Shown: positions 1 through 8,646, counted from the first letter of the stretch. The stretch: 30,056 nucleotides of DNA from an uncultured Clostridia bacterium (GCA_947628465.1 CANQZZ010000007.1:1-30056), one strand, 5' to 3'. Program-made: numbers and translations. The notes: generated by a model from the sequence alone, not told the origin.

Positions 1-15
1 TGACACGCACTTCAA

Positions 16-54
16 AAATGGCAGAAGTCTTGAATATCAAGCTTTCTGCCATTT
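16..54 (-). terminator. Hairpin, probable terminator of an upstream minus-strand gene or bidirectional
   Basis: AAATGGCAGAA (16-26) pairs perfectly with TTCTGCCATTT (44-54), and an inner stem CTTGA/TCAAG continues to a 3-nt loop. On the minus strand the stem is followed by a short T run, so it would serve a gene lying to the left of the window or act in both directions. It lies before ylbJ and separates it from whatever precedes. Confidence 0.55.
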
Positions 55-166
55 AACTGTCAAATTTAGGAATATACCATTTTTTTTACTTTTTGTCCAC
101 TATTAATAATATTTATTGTTATATATTATTCAATAATTAATATATATATAATTAGAGGTGCTAAAT

Positions 167-1220
167 ATGTATAAAATGAAAATATTTGTATTTAAGCTAA
201 AAAGTTTATTTATTCCTATTTGTATATGTTTATTCACGATATTTCTTTTAGTGTTTTCAAATGCAAATCTTTCATCTGCAAAATCAGGACTCGCTTTATG
301 GGCAAATTCCGTAGTACCTTCACTTCTCCCTTTTTTTATTGCAACCGAACTTCTTGGCTATACAAATGTTGTTGCGGTATTAGGTAAATTATTAAATAAA
401 CTGATGAGACCTATTTTTAATGTTCCACGGTGAAGGTGCTTTTCCTTTTATTATGGGAATTATTAGTGGTTATCCAATGGGTGCAAAAATAGTTTCAAAA
501 TTTAAGGCTGAAGGTATTTGTACAAATATAGAAGCAGAAAGACTTCTTGCTTTTACTAATAATTCTGGTCCTTTGTTTATTATAGGAACTGTTGGAATAG
601 GTTTGTTTAAAGATACAAATACAGGAATTTTGCTTTTCATTACTCACATTTTGGCCTGCCTTACTGTTGGTTTTATTTTTAGATGGTGGAAATCTGGCCG
701 AAATAAAAGAGGAAATTTTCCAGAAGATACTTCAAACGTGCTTCCTTCAAAAGTCTCTTTATCTAATCTTGGCGAAGTTTTGGCGACTTCTATAATGAGT
801 GCAATTAATACTGTTTTTTTAATTGGTGGTTTTATAGTTCTATTTTCAGTAATTATATCAATATTAGAAAATAGCGGAAGCCTAGAGGTTGCCTCAAATT
901 TTATAGAGCCAATACTTAATATATTTGGTGTTCCTTTATCTTATGCTAATGGAATAATTACAGGCTTATTAGAACTTACAAATGGAGTATGTAATATTGC
1001 TTCTATTACTAATAAATCTATTTCAACAAATGTTATTATTTGCGCATTTTTACTAGGATTTGGAGGAATTTCTATTACGCTTCAAATTTTAAGCATTACA
1101 TCAAAAGCAAAAATTTCTATTAAACCTTATATAATAGGAAAAGTGCTACAGGGAATATTTGCAGCACTTTACACTTATTTAATTATTTATAATGTTCCTT
1201 TTTTCAATTTAAATTTGTAG
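167..1220 (+). CDS. ylbJ: YlbJ sporulation integral membrane protein, read through a +1 frameshift at CGG
   Basis: Multi-pass membrane protein of the YlbJ/nucleoside-recognition (Gate) family, needed for spore formation in Bacillus-type sporulators. The zero frame runs from ATG 167 (AGAGG at 154-158; the GTG at 158 overlaps this site and is not preferred) to TGA 431-433. The rest lies in the +1 frame to 1220. Removing C428 joins NVP to GEGAFPFIMGIISGYPMGAK, the family's conserved stretch, and gives about 350 residues, near the family length. Hydrophobic segments fill both halves: the N-terminal signal-anchor-like segment is at about residues 12-30. The break is CCA-CGG-TGA, so without the shift translation ends one codon later at about residue 88. 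No other damage is visible. Convergent with pyrG, stop codons about one base apart with no terminator between. Family assignment is firm; expression through the shift is inference. Confidence 0.85.
428..431 (+). other. CGG +1 frameshift site in ylbJ
   Basis: In-frame codon 88 is CGG, preceded by CCA and followed by TGA. Skipping C428 makes the next codon GGT (Gly) of the conserved NVP-GEGAF motif and continues the frame for a further 263 codons. The P-site CCA codon cannot re-pair well with CAC after a slip, which favours skipping of the A-site base or four-base decoding over classical P-site slippage. Confidence 0.75.
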
Positions 1221-1221
1221 C

Positions 1222-2820
1222 CTAGTTATTTTTTGCAGCTGCAATTAATCCTTTAAATAATGGACCTGGTCTATTTGGTCTTGATTTAAACTCTGGATGG
1301 AACTGTCCTGCTATAAAGAATGGATGGTCTTCTAATTCTACAATTTCTACTAATCTTCCATCTGGCGATGTTCCTGAACAGATAAGTCCGGCTTTTTCCA
1401 TTTGTTCTTTATAGTCATTATTGTACTCATATCTATGTCTATGTCTTTCAGCTATTTCCTTTGTTCCATATAACTTGTATGCTAGGCTTCCTTCTTTTAA
1501 TACACAAGGATAACTTCCAAGTCTCATTGTTCCGCCCTTTTTGTCTATTCCTTTTTGCTCATCCATTATATGTATTACTTGATTTTGTGATTTTTCATCA
1601 AACTCTTCTGAGTTTGCATCTTTTAGACCTAATACATCTCTTGCAAATTCTACTACTGCCATTTGCATTCCTAGGCATATTCCTAAAAATGGAACTTTGT
1701 TCTCTCGTGCATATTTTATGCAAGCAATTTTTCCTTCTATTCCACGATTTCCAAATCCTCCTGGAACTAAAAGTGCATCATATTTTCCTAATTTTTCTTT
1801 TGCATTCTTATCTGTAATTTCTTCTGAATCTACAAATCCAATATCTACTTTTACATCATTTTCAAAACCTGCATGTCTTAAAGCTTCTGCGACTGAAAGA
1901 TAAGAATCTTCAAGGGCTACATATTTTCCTACTATTGCAACTTTAACTGTTTTTTCTTCTATACTTCTTATATGTTCTATCATTTTTTCCCATTCTTCAT
2001 TTTGAGGCTCTATCTTATCTAATCTTAACGCTTTACAAACTTCACGTGTCAAGCCTTCTTCTTCAAGCATTAGAGGTACTGCATATAAATTATCTACTGT
2101 TGCATTATGTATTACACTTTCTGGTCTTACATTACAATAAAGTGCTATTTTTTGTTTCATTGTATCTGTTATAGGAAGCTCTGACCTACAAACTAATATA
2201 TCTGGCTTTATACCTAATGATTGAAGTTCTTTTACAGAGTGTTGTGTTGGTTTCGATTTAAGTTCGTTTGAACCAGAAATATATGGAAGAAGTGTTACAT
2301 GAATATATATTACATCTCCTTGTGGTTTTTCTATTCCAACTTGTCTTATAGCCTCTATAAAAGATAGACCTTCGATATCTCCTATAGTTCCTCCAATTTC
2401 AGTAATTACTATATCTACATCTTCATTTTCAAAGCTATAAATATTTTCTTTTATTTCATTAGTAATATGAGGTATAACTTGTACAGTTTTACCTAAATAC
2501 TCACCTTTTCTTTCCTTTTCAATTACACTAGAATAGATTTTTCCTGTAGTTACACTAGAATTTTTAGTTAGGTTTTCATCTATAAATCTTTCATAATGAC
2601 CTAAATCTAAATCAGTTTCTGCTCCATCATCTGTTACAAAAACCTCACCATGCTCAATTGGGCTCATTGTTCCTGGGTCAACATTTATATATGGATCCAT
2701 TTTTTGAATTGTAACTTTATATCCTCTATTCTTTAAAAGTCTTCCAAGTGATGCAGCAGTAATTCCTTTTCCTAATCCTGATACTACTCCACCTGTTACA
2801 AAAATGTACTTCGTATTCAT
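1222..2820 (-). CDS. pyrG: CTP synthase
   Basis: Makes CTP from UTP, ATP and glutamine; the final step that links the UMP pathway to cytidine nucleotides. Start chosen at ATG 2820 because AGGAGG lies about eight bases upstream; the frame stays open further upstream only through a repeat element. 532 residues, normal for the family (about 535-545). The N-terminal synthetase domain opens with [17 protein letters not shown] (P-loop-like) and contains the [13 protein letters not shown] motif; the C-terminal class I glutaminase domain has the nucleophile Cys in [10 protein letters not shown] and the His-Glu pair in QFHPEF. No in-frame CGG; GCC-GGA and GGC-GGA contexts only. It has its own promoter at 2884-2912 and a leader containing a palindromic repeat, so it is probably transcribed alone. 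Converges on ylbJ. Confidence 0.96.
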   Translation of the reverse strand: MNTKYIFVTGGVVSGLGKGITAASLGRLLKNRGYKVTIQKMDPYINVDPGTMSPIEHGEVFVTDDGAETDLDLGHYERFIDENLTKNSSVTTGKIYSSVIEKERKGEYLGKTVQVIPHITNEIKENIYSFENEDVDIVITEIGGTIGDIEGLSFIEAIRQVGIEKPQGDVIYIHVTLLPYISGSNELKSKPTQHSVKELQSLGIKPDILVCRSELPITDTMKQKIALYCNVRPESVIHNATVDNLYAVPLMLEEEGLTREVCKALRLDKIEPQNEEWEKMIEHIRSIEEKTVKVAIVGKYVALEDSYLSVAEALRHAGFENDVKVDIGFVDSEEITDKNAKEKLGKYDALLVPGGFGNRGIEGKIACIKYARENKVPFLGICLGMQMAVVEFARDVLGLKDANSEEFDEKSQNQVIHIMDEQKGIDKKGGTMRLGSYPCVLKEGSLAYKLYGTKEIAERHRHRYEYNNDYKEQMEKAGLICSGTSPDGRLVEIVELEDHPFFIAGQFHPEFKSRPNRPGPLFKGLIAAAKNN

Positions 2821-2832
2821 TAATCTTCCTCC

Positions 2833-2876
2833 TAATGTCCCAAAGGGGACGTTTCTTTTTGGGACATTTTGTCCCA
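2833..2876. repeat. GGGAC/GTCCC palindromic repeat, copy A1
   Basis: Reads TAATGTCCCAAAGGGGAC, then GTTTCTTTTTGGGACATTTTGTCCCA. It is the reverse complement of the copies at 6339 and 25185, lacking their last segment (TTGGGACA). Here it lies in the pyrG 5' leader, where TGGGACA-AAA-TGTCCCA forms a hairpin at the predicted transcript start and GTCCC-CTTT-GGGAC a second one next to the ribosome binding site. Confidence 0.8.
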
Positions 2877-2883
2877 TTTTTTG

Positions 2884-2912
2884 AATATATTTATAAATTA
2901 TTTATTAAACAA
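2884..2912 (-). promoter_or_regulatory. Probable pyrG promoter
   Basis: On the minus strand, TTGTTT (-35, 2907-2912) and TATATT (-10, 2884-2889) are 17 bases apart. Transcription would begin at about 2875-2877, at or just before the GGGAC of repeat A1. The known Gram-positive pyrG attenuation by reiterative G addition uses a GGGC start; here the start would be GGGAC, so that mechanism is not demonstrated. Confidence 0.5.
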
Positions 2913-2913
2913 A

Positions 2914-2963
2914 AATAGATTTAAAAAAGTTTCCTTAAAAAAGGGGTTTTTTTTAAATCTATT
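2914..2963 (-). terminator. Terminator after the prepilin/FGE-like gene
   Basis: AATAGATTTAAAAAA (2914-2928) pairs with the segment ending TTTAAATCTATT (2947-2963). In the minus direction it is followed by TATTTTTGTTT. It lies about 80 bases after the corrected stop of the gene at 3042-4284 and directly upstream of the pyrG promoter, so it insulates the two units. Confidence 0.6.
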
Positions 2964-3041
2964 ATTTTAATATTAATATGAAATTATAATATCATTTTTT
3001 GTTTCTTTTTGCAAGTAGTTTTGATAAATTAATTTATTATC

Positions 3042-4284
3042 CTAGTTTTTGATGTAAAGTGCTAGGCGGGAACCACCGACGCTATTGTTGTAGCTAGGAT
3101 AGTCGTAGTTGCGAGAACTAGCTGAATAGTTGACTCGGTAGAATCCGACCACGTAGAACTCGATAGTCAGAAGAATTAGCCTCTTGTATCCAATCATAAG
3201 CATTACTTTCTAAATCCCAGATGTTTAAGGCTTTATCTTGAGTTGAAAGACTTGCCGTATTTTCTCCTGATTTTACTACTGAAGAACCTTGATGCCACTC
3301 AGAATGTGCTGTTGTTGTTCCATAACTAGATTGTTTCTCATTTATAAAATCCATTGTCTTATCCCATAATACTCCATATATCATTGCTGTTTGTACATTG
3401 CTTCCATTATCCGGTACATTTGCTTTCTTTTGCTCTACATATAATCCCCACCATCTATAATAACAAGTTCCTGTCTCTGTTGCACCAATAGGTGCTTGGA
3501 TTAATATATCTCCCGCCGTTAAAACTTTTGTTCCTACTTTACTTCCTATTTTACCATTATCTATCGTTGTTTCGTATCTTCCTATATAAAATCCATCATA
3601 TTTATTTACTTGCCTTACCATTTCTTTATATTCTTTTTCATATTTAAAGTTTGCATAATTATAATATGGTGTTTGTTTTCCTTCATCTGTATATCCATAG
3701 TAGTAATTTAATTCTTCTTGACTATCATACTTGAATCCAGTTGTAGAATGAGTACCAGTTAATTTTTTTGGCTCAAGATAATTTTTATTATCGATCGTTA
3801 CTGTATAAGATTCCGTTAAATTACCTTCTACTGGTATCCATACAAATTCATTTTCATTTGCATCCTTTATCACTAGTCCTGTTGCTATACTTCCTTCTCC
3901 ATCTTCTTCTGATATTTTAAATCCTTTTGGTATTACTGCTGTATATTCTCCATCTGTAAATTCTGCATTTTCTATTAAATATCCATCTTTCTTTCCTGCC
4001 TTATCATAAGTTGTCAAAGGTTGGTCTTTTGATGGTACTCCTGCTACATAGTCTTCCATTGAATCATACCATTTGCCATCAATTTTTACTCTACCATTTG
4101 ATAATTCACTTTCTTCTTCTCTTGCTACTTCTGTATCTGCTGTTGCTTTCTTTGCGGACTGGAATAGTCCTCCATTTAGTGCTACTGTTACTGTTGCTGC
4201 TACTAGTATTAACATTACTATTATTGTTATTACTAATGCTATTAAGGTTATACCTCTTTTTGCTTTTAATTTTTCTTTTTGCAT
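3042..4284 (-). CDS. Prepilin-leader protein with formylglycine-generating-enzyme-like C-terminus, +1 frameshift at CGG
   Basis: Start ATG 4284 follows AAGGGG. The N-terminus KRGITLIALVITIIVMLILV (residues 9-28) is a type IV prepilin/pseudopilin-like leader and hydrophobic stem; the usual Glu at position 5 of the mature form is Ala here. The middle is extracellular-type sequence with FVWIPVEG, YYRWWGLYVE and DWIQEANSSDYRVLRG, resembling FGE/sulfatase-modifying-factor folds. In the zero frame it stops at 3118. Skipping one C at 3147 changes RG-R to RG-G and extends the protein by GFYRVNYSASSRNYDYPSY and then NNSVGGSRLALYIKN, ending at 3042-3044, which is the standard SRN...GSRLAL ending of this family. 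Corrected length is 413 residues. No catalytic Cys pair is evident, so it may be a surface-binding fold rather than an enzyme. It has its own promoter and terminator. Confidence 0.75.
3144..3147 (-). other. CGG +1 frameshift site in the prepilin/FGE-like gene
   Basis: Codon 380 is CGG, preceded by GGT and followed by ATT. Skipping the C gives GGA (Gly) and restores the conserved RGG...SRN...GSRLAL ending over 34 residues to TAG at 3042-3044. Without it, the protein gets 13 unrelated residues and stops at 3118. Confidence 0.78.
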
Positions 4285-4435
4285 TTGTCTTTTCCCCTTT
4301 CTTTGGTTTTTTTATTTTAATTTTTTCTTTTTGTCACTACTATTCAAGTTAGAACAACCTATTTTGTTCTCTTTTAAGTATTCCATATTTTGCAATTATT
4401 ATGTTTCGGTTTCTTTATACATTTTTATATTTTAA

Positions 4436-4464
4436 ATAATACATCTTTGTTTTTCCTTTGTCAA
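4436..4464 (-). promoter_or_regulatory. Consensus promoter for the prepilin/FGE-like gene
   Basis: Minus-strand TTGACA (4459-4464) and TATTAT (4436-4441) are separated by exactly 17 bases. The transcript would have a 5' leader of roughly 145 bases before ATG 4284; no clear riboswitch fold was recognised in it. Confidence 0.75.
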
Positions 4465-4470
4465 TAGTTT

Positions 4471-4502
4471 AAAAAAATTAATGTAGGCAACCTACATTAA
4501 TT
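4471..4502 (-). terminator. Intrinsic terminator ending the pyrCFKD operon
   Basis: AATTAATGTAGG and CCTACATTAATT form a perfect 12-bp stem with a 3-base loop, followed in the minus direction by a run of Ts (complement of 4471-4477). It lies 57 bases after the pyrD stop and just before the next promoter. Confidence 0.88.
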
Positions 4503-4558
4503 CTATACTTACTTTTTTAGTATGTTATATCTATTGTAAAAGCTATATTTTAATAAAT

Positions 4559-5468
4559 TTAATTCATTTCTACTTTTCCTACAATATCGTTTATATTTTC
4601 TATATTGTTCTTTTTCATATATTCTTCAATACCTTTTACTGTATTTACACTAGTATATGGGTCTATAAAATTGCCTGCGCCTATAGATATCGCAGATGCA
4701 CCTGCAAGCATAAATTCTATTGCGTCATCTCCATTTATAATTCCACCCATTCCTAGAACTGGTATATTTACTGCTTGAGATACTTGATATACCATTCTTA
4801 CTGCAACTGGTTTCACACAAGGTCCTGATAATCCCCCTGTGTTGTTTGCAAGATATGGCTTTCTTGTATTTATATTAATGCTCATTCCAAGTAATGTGTT
4901 TATTAATGATACCCCATCTGCTCCAGCATCCTCTGCAGCTTTTGCAGGAAGTGTTATATCTGTTACATTTGGAGTAAGTTTTACAATTAATGGCTTATCT
5001 AAAACTTTCCTTACTTTACTTGTAACTTCTTTTACGCCTTCATAAGTTGTGCCAAATGCTAGACACCCTGCTTTAACATTTGGGCAAGATAAATTAAGTT
5101 CTACTCCATCTATATCTGTTTTATTTAATATTTTGCAAACTTCAACATAATCATCTATTGTGCTTCCACAAGCATTTACAATGATTGCAACATTTTGGGT
5201 TTTAAGCCAAGGTAAATCATGTTGTATAAAATATTCTACACCTGGATTTTGAAGTCCAATACTATTTAACATCCCACTTGGTGTTTCATATATTCTAGAT
5301 GGCTTGTTGCCAGCTCTTGGTTTTAATGAAGTTCCTTTTGTAATGATTCCTCCGTAATTTACTCAAATCAAAAAATTGACTATATTCTCTACCATATCCA
5401 AATGTACCTGATGCAACAGTTACTGGATTTTTCATTTTAATACCTGCAAAATTAACTTCTGTATTCAT
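4559..5468 (-). CDS. pyrD: Dihydroorotate dehydrogenase 1B catalytic subunit, +1 frameshift at CGG
   Basis: FMN enzyme oxidising dihydroorotate to orotate; class 1B works with the PyrK electron-transfer subunit encoded directly upstream. Start ATG 5468 has AGGAG at good spacing and yields [20 protein letters not shown], a typical PyrD opening. The zero frame meets CGG at codon 39 and stops soon after. Skipping the C (5354) gives [18 protein letters not shown], the family motif, and leads into the long downstream frame (first Met at 5272). Corrected length is 302 residues, as expected. The catalytic Cys of class 1B is in LSCPNVKAG (about residue 128), and the FMN phosphate region is [11 protein letters not shown]. 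Last gene of the operon, followed by a strong terminator. The rest of the gene is undamaged, arguing against a decaying pseudogene. Confidence 0.93.
5351..5354 (-). other. CGG +1 frameshift site in pyrD
   Basis: TTA-CGG-AGG. Dropping the C gives TTA-GGA-GGA, coding the conserved L-G-G of PyrD. Failure to shift would add about 18 wrong residues and end at TAG, giving a fragment of under 60 residues with no active site. Confidence 0.85.
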
Positions 5469-5520
5469 AAATTCAACTCCTATCTATATAAATGAAATAA
5501 TTATCTCTCTATATCTTTTA

Positions 5521-6297
5521 TTAAATAATTACTTTACTACTATCAAATACTGGTCCTTGTTTGCATACATGTTCATATCCGCCTGTTTTCACTTCTACTG
5601 CGCATCCTAAACATACTCCAAGCCCACATCCCATCTTTTCTTCTAGTGATATTTGACATGGGATATTTTTTTCGCTTGCAAGCTTTTGTGCTGATTTTAG
5701 TAATGGAAGTGGTCCACACGCAAATATTGCATCTATATTAGAATTGTTTTCTAAATCATTTTTTAATTCATTTATCGCAAATCCATGTATTTTATAGCTT
5801 CCATCATCTGTAGTAATTACTAATTTATTTGATACATTTTTAAATTCCGCTTCTAATAACACTGCGTCTTTGTCTCTAAAGCCTAAATATGTATTTACCT
5901 CTATGTTTTTAGATGCAGTTTTTGCAAGCTCATATAGTGGAAATACACCAATTCCTCCACCAAGTATTGCAATATTTTTGTATCCATCAAATTTAAATGT
6001 TCCATAACCTAATGGTCCTATAATATCAACTAAATCTTCTTCTTTTTTCCTTGATAAAATTTCAGTTCCTTTTCCTTGAACTCTAAATATTATTTCTAAT
6101 ATTCCATTTTCTTTATCCATATTGTATATGCTAATTGGTCTTCTTAAAAATGGATCCATTCCATCTGTAACTCTTATTTCTATGAATTGACCAGGTTTGG
6201 CTGTGTCTACAATTTCTTTTGCTGATAAAGAAAATTTAAATATATCTGGCTTTAATTGTTCTTTTTTTATTAATTTAGCATTTAATTTTATTGGCAT
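5521..6297 (-). CDS. pyrK: Dihydroorotate dehydrogenase electron transfer subunit
   Basis: Iron-sulfur flavoprotein that passes electrons from PyrD-1B to NAD+. 258 residues, starting at ATG 6297 after AAGGAGG. The FAD-binding motif RRPISIYN is at residues 52-59, the pyridine-nucleotide loop GGGIG at 113-117, FACGPLPLLK in the NAD domain at about 192-201, and the 2Fe-2S ligands are Cys224, Cys229, Cys232 and Cys245. Lies between pyrF and pyrD; about 50 bases separate it from pyrD. No in-frame CGG. Its leader region contains repeat A2. Confidence 0.96.
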   Translation of the reverse strand: MPIKLNAKLIKKEQLKPDIFKFSLSAKEIVDTAKPGQFIEIRVTDGMDPFLRRPISIYNMDKENGILEIIFRVQGKGTEILSRKKEEDLVDIIGPLGYGTFKFDGYKNIAILGGGIGVFPLYELAKTASKNIEVNTYLGFRDKDAVLLEAEFKNVSNKLVITTDDGSYKIHGFAINELKNDLENNSNIDAIFACGPLPLLKSAQKLASEKNIPCQISLEEKMGCGLGVCLGCAVEVKTGGYEHVCKQGPVFDSSKVII

Positions 6298-6338
6298 TTC
6301 GTTCCTCCTTATATAATTTTCGTATAATTATTAAGATG

Positions 6339-6391
6339 TGTCCCAATTGGGACAAAATGTCCCACAAAGAAACGTCCCCTTTGGGACATTA
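6339..6391. repeat. GGGAC/GTCCC palindromic repeat, copy A2, overlapping the pyrF stop
   Basis: TGTCCCAATTGGGACA (6339-6354), AAAATGTCCCACAAAGAAAC, GTCCCCTTTGGGACATTA. It matches the copy at 25185 with few differences. The terminal TAA on the minus strand is the stop codon of pyrF. It can form several alternative GGGAC/GTCCC hairpins within the operon between pyrF and pyrK. Confidence 0.9.
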
Positions 6392-7310
6392 CATTGCGCT
6401 GTTTAATTCGTCCCTCATTCTTATTGCTTCTGCTCTTGTTGCTTTTCCGTATTCTTCAGATGAATATTTATCTTTCCATAAGTCAGATTTATATGCTGCC
6501 ATTAGGCTTCTTGATGCATTTACAATTCCTCCTACTCCATCCTTAAATCCTAATGCTATATCTTCTGCTTTTCCTCCGTTGTGCTCCATATCCTGGTATT
6601 AAGAAAAATGTTTCAGGCATAATTTCTCTTAATTGTTTTATTTGAATAGGATATGTTGCTCCTACAACTGCCCCTATGCTACTGTATCCATATTCTCCTA
6701 CTAATTCTTTTCCCCAAGAGTTTACTAATTCTGCTACTTTTTCGTATATTGTTCTTCCGTCTTCTAATTTTAAATCTTGTAATTCTCCTGATGATTTGTT
6801 TGATGTTTTTACTAAGATAAATATTCCTTTTCCATATTGCTTGCAATCATCTATAAATGGCTTTACACCATCTATTCCTAAATATGGATTTACTGTTACA
6901 AAATCTACATCGTATATTGATACTTTATCGTCTGCTATTTGTGTTTTTCCTATAAATGCGTTTGAATATCCTTCAGCTGTTGAACCTATATCTCCTCTTT
7001 TTACATCTGCTATAACCATCATACCTTTTTCTTTAGCGTATTTGCATGTTTCTTTAAATGCCTTTAATCCTTCTACTCCAAACATTTCGTAGAAAGCAAT
7101 TTGAGGTTTTACAGCTGGCACTATGTCATATACACTATCTATTAATCCTTTATTAAATTCTACTATTGCTTTGCATGCTCCTTCTACACTTTTGTCATAT
7201 TTTGACCTAATACTTTCTGGTATCATATCATACCTTGGGTCTAATCCCATAACTGTAGGATTGTCCATTTCCTTAATTCTTTTGATTAATTTGTCCATTG
7301 CATTTTCCAT
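6389..7310 (-). CDS. pyrF: Orotidine-5'-phosphate decarboxylase (type 2), +1 frameshift at CGG
   Basis: Converts OMP to UMP. Start ATG 7310 chosen because AGGAG ends about 10 bases upstream; the ATG at 7319 is only one base from that site. MGLDPRYD is at residues 21-28 and the catalytic D-K-D cluster is DVKRGDIGS (Asp102, Lys104, Asp107), as in the longer type 2 family. The zero frame ends after GYGAQ-R with a short nonsense tail. Skipping the C at 6578 gives GYGAQGGKAEDIALGF, the family's phosphate-binding loop, and continues to TAA 6389-6391. Corrected length is 306 residues, as expected for this subfamily. The stop codon is supplied by repeat A2. Second gene of the pyrCFKD operon. Confidence 0.93.
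6575..6578 (-). other. CGG +1 frameshift site in pyrF
   Basis: CAA-CGG-AGG. Dropping the C gives CAA-GGA-GGA, the Q-G-G of the invariant phosphate loop. The unshifted frame ends 12 codons later and lacks the last quarter of the barrel. Confidence 0.85.
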
Positions 7311-7342
7311 GTTTATCATTCTCCTTTTTATTTATACTTCTG

Positions 7343-7370
7343 GCAAAACAGGGGGCTGTCCCTTTTTTGC
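7343..7370. repeat. Short G/C-core palindromic repeat, copy B1
   Basis: GCAAAACAGGGGGCTGTCCC followed by TTTTTTGC: an imperfect inverted repeat of the same class as those at 9626 and 29077. It lies directly after the pyrC stop and before pyrF inside the operon. Confidence 0.65.
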
Positions 7371-7374
7371 TAAA

Positions 7375-8646
7375 TTAAACCTTGTAAACTACTTTTCCGT
7401 TTACTATTGTGTACATTACCTCTCCCTTTAATTTTTTTCCTATAAATGGTGTGTTTTTCGATTTTGATACTATGCTTTCTTCAGTGTATATATATTCTTT
7501 ATTTGGATCAAATATCGTAATGTCAGCAGGCTTTCCAACCTCTATTGTTCCTCTATCTATTCCAAGTAATTTTGCTGCATTATAGCTTGTTAATTTTACC
7601 ATATCTAAATATGAAATATATCCTTTATCTACTAAATTTGTAATTGTTGCAGAAAGCAATGTTTCAAATCCAATTATTCCATTTGGTGCTTTTTCTAAGC
7701 CTTGTTCTTTTTCTTCTTTTGCGTGTGGTGCATGGTCCGTAATTATTGTATCTATTGTTCCATCTTGAATAGCTTTAATTATTTCTTCTACATCTTCTCT
7801 TGTTCTAAGTGGAGGATTCATTTTAGCATTTACTCCAGATTTTAATACTTCATCTTCTGTGAAGCTATAGTAATGTGGACATGTTTCACAAGTTACATTT
7901 ACACCTCTTTTTTTAGCATCTCTTATAAGTCTTACGGTTTCTTTTGCACTTATATGACATATATGTGCATGTATGTTGTTTATTTCTGCTATTTCCACAT
8001 CTCTTGCTGCCATTAAAGTTTCTGCTTCTTTAAAAACTCCTTGTACATTTAACTGCTCTGAAATTTTTCCTTTGTTTATTGCACCTTTTCCAAGCTCTTT
8101 GTCTTCGCAATGTGATGCAACAAAAGTATTTAATTCATTGGCTTTTATCATTGCATCTCTCATTATTTTACTACTTGTAACTGGCATTCCATCATCTGAA
8201 AAAGCTATTGCTCCTGCTTTTTTTAAGGCTTCAAAATCAGTTAGTTCTTCTCCTTTTTCGCCGATTGTCACACTTGCATAAGGAAAAACATTACAAAGCC
8301 CTACTCTTTTTGCTTCTTCCTGAATTTTTTGCAAAATAAAAACACTATCACAAGTTGGTTTTGTATTTGGCATTGGACAAATAGAAGTAATACCACCTTT
8401 TATAGCGCTTTTCATTCCTGTTTCAATAGTTTCTTTATGCTCAAATCCAGGTTCTCTTAAATGACAATGAATATCTATCATTCCTGGTATGATAAATAAA
8501 TTTGTGCAATCAATAACATTTTCTGCTTTATAGTTTATTTCTTTTGCTATTTCTTTTATCTTGTCATTTTCAATAAGAATATCAAAATAGTCGTCTGTCC
8601 CCGTTTTATAATCTATTAATCTGCCATTCTTTAATAATGTTGTCAC
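7375..8646 (-). CDS. pyrC: Dihydroorotase (type I)
   Basis: Zinc amidohydrolase closing carbamoyl-aspartate to dihydroorotate. 423 residues. Starts at GTG 8646 with GAGGTG eight bases upstream; no better ATG is nearby. Metal ligands are visible: DIHCHLREPG (His60, His62), the FSDDGMP loop (Asp151/152), ASHCED (His179), CHIS (His231) and ITDHAPH (Asp304). The substrate-binding MPNTKP motif is at 92-97. First gene of the operon, driven by the promoter at 8679-8707, divergent from the pyrE-like gene. No in-frame CGG (AAC-GGA, ACG-GAC and ATC-GGC occur out of phase). Confidence 0.96.
   Translation of the reverse strand: MTTLLKNGRLIDYKTGTDDYFDILIENDKIKEIAKEINYKAENVIDCTNLFIIPGMIDIHCHLREPGFEHKETIETGMKSAIKGGITSICPMPNTKPTCDSVFILQKIQEEAKRVGLCNVFPYASVTIGEKGEELTDFEALKKAGAIAFSDDGMPVTSSKIMRDAMIKANELNTFVASHCEDKELGKGAINKGKISEQLNVQGVFKEAETLMAARDVEIAEINNIHAHICHISAKETVRLIRDAKKRGVNVTCETCPHYYSFTEDEVLKSGVNAKMNPPLRTREDVEEIIKAIQDGTIDTIITDHAPHAKEEKEQGLEKAPNGIIGFETLLSATITNLVDKGYISYLDMVKLTSYNAAKLLGIDRGTIEVGKPADITIFDPNKEYIYTEESIVSKSKNTPFIGKKLKGEVMYTIVNGKVVYKV

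Noticed and set aside
422..433. RF2-like programmed frameshift in ylbJ because UGA follows CGG
   Set aside because: There is no CUU-UGA-C slip site or upstream stimulator, and the other six sites have no adjacent stop codon.
2833..2876. CRISPR-like repeats from the GGGAC elements
   Set aside because: Copies are dispersed over more than 20 kb in different orientations without regular spacers or cas genes.
2820..2877. Extended pyrG start at 2877 adding 19 residues
   Set aside because: The extension is the translated palindromic repeat; ATG 2820 has the proper AGGAGG.
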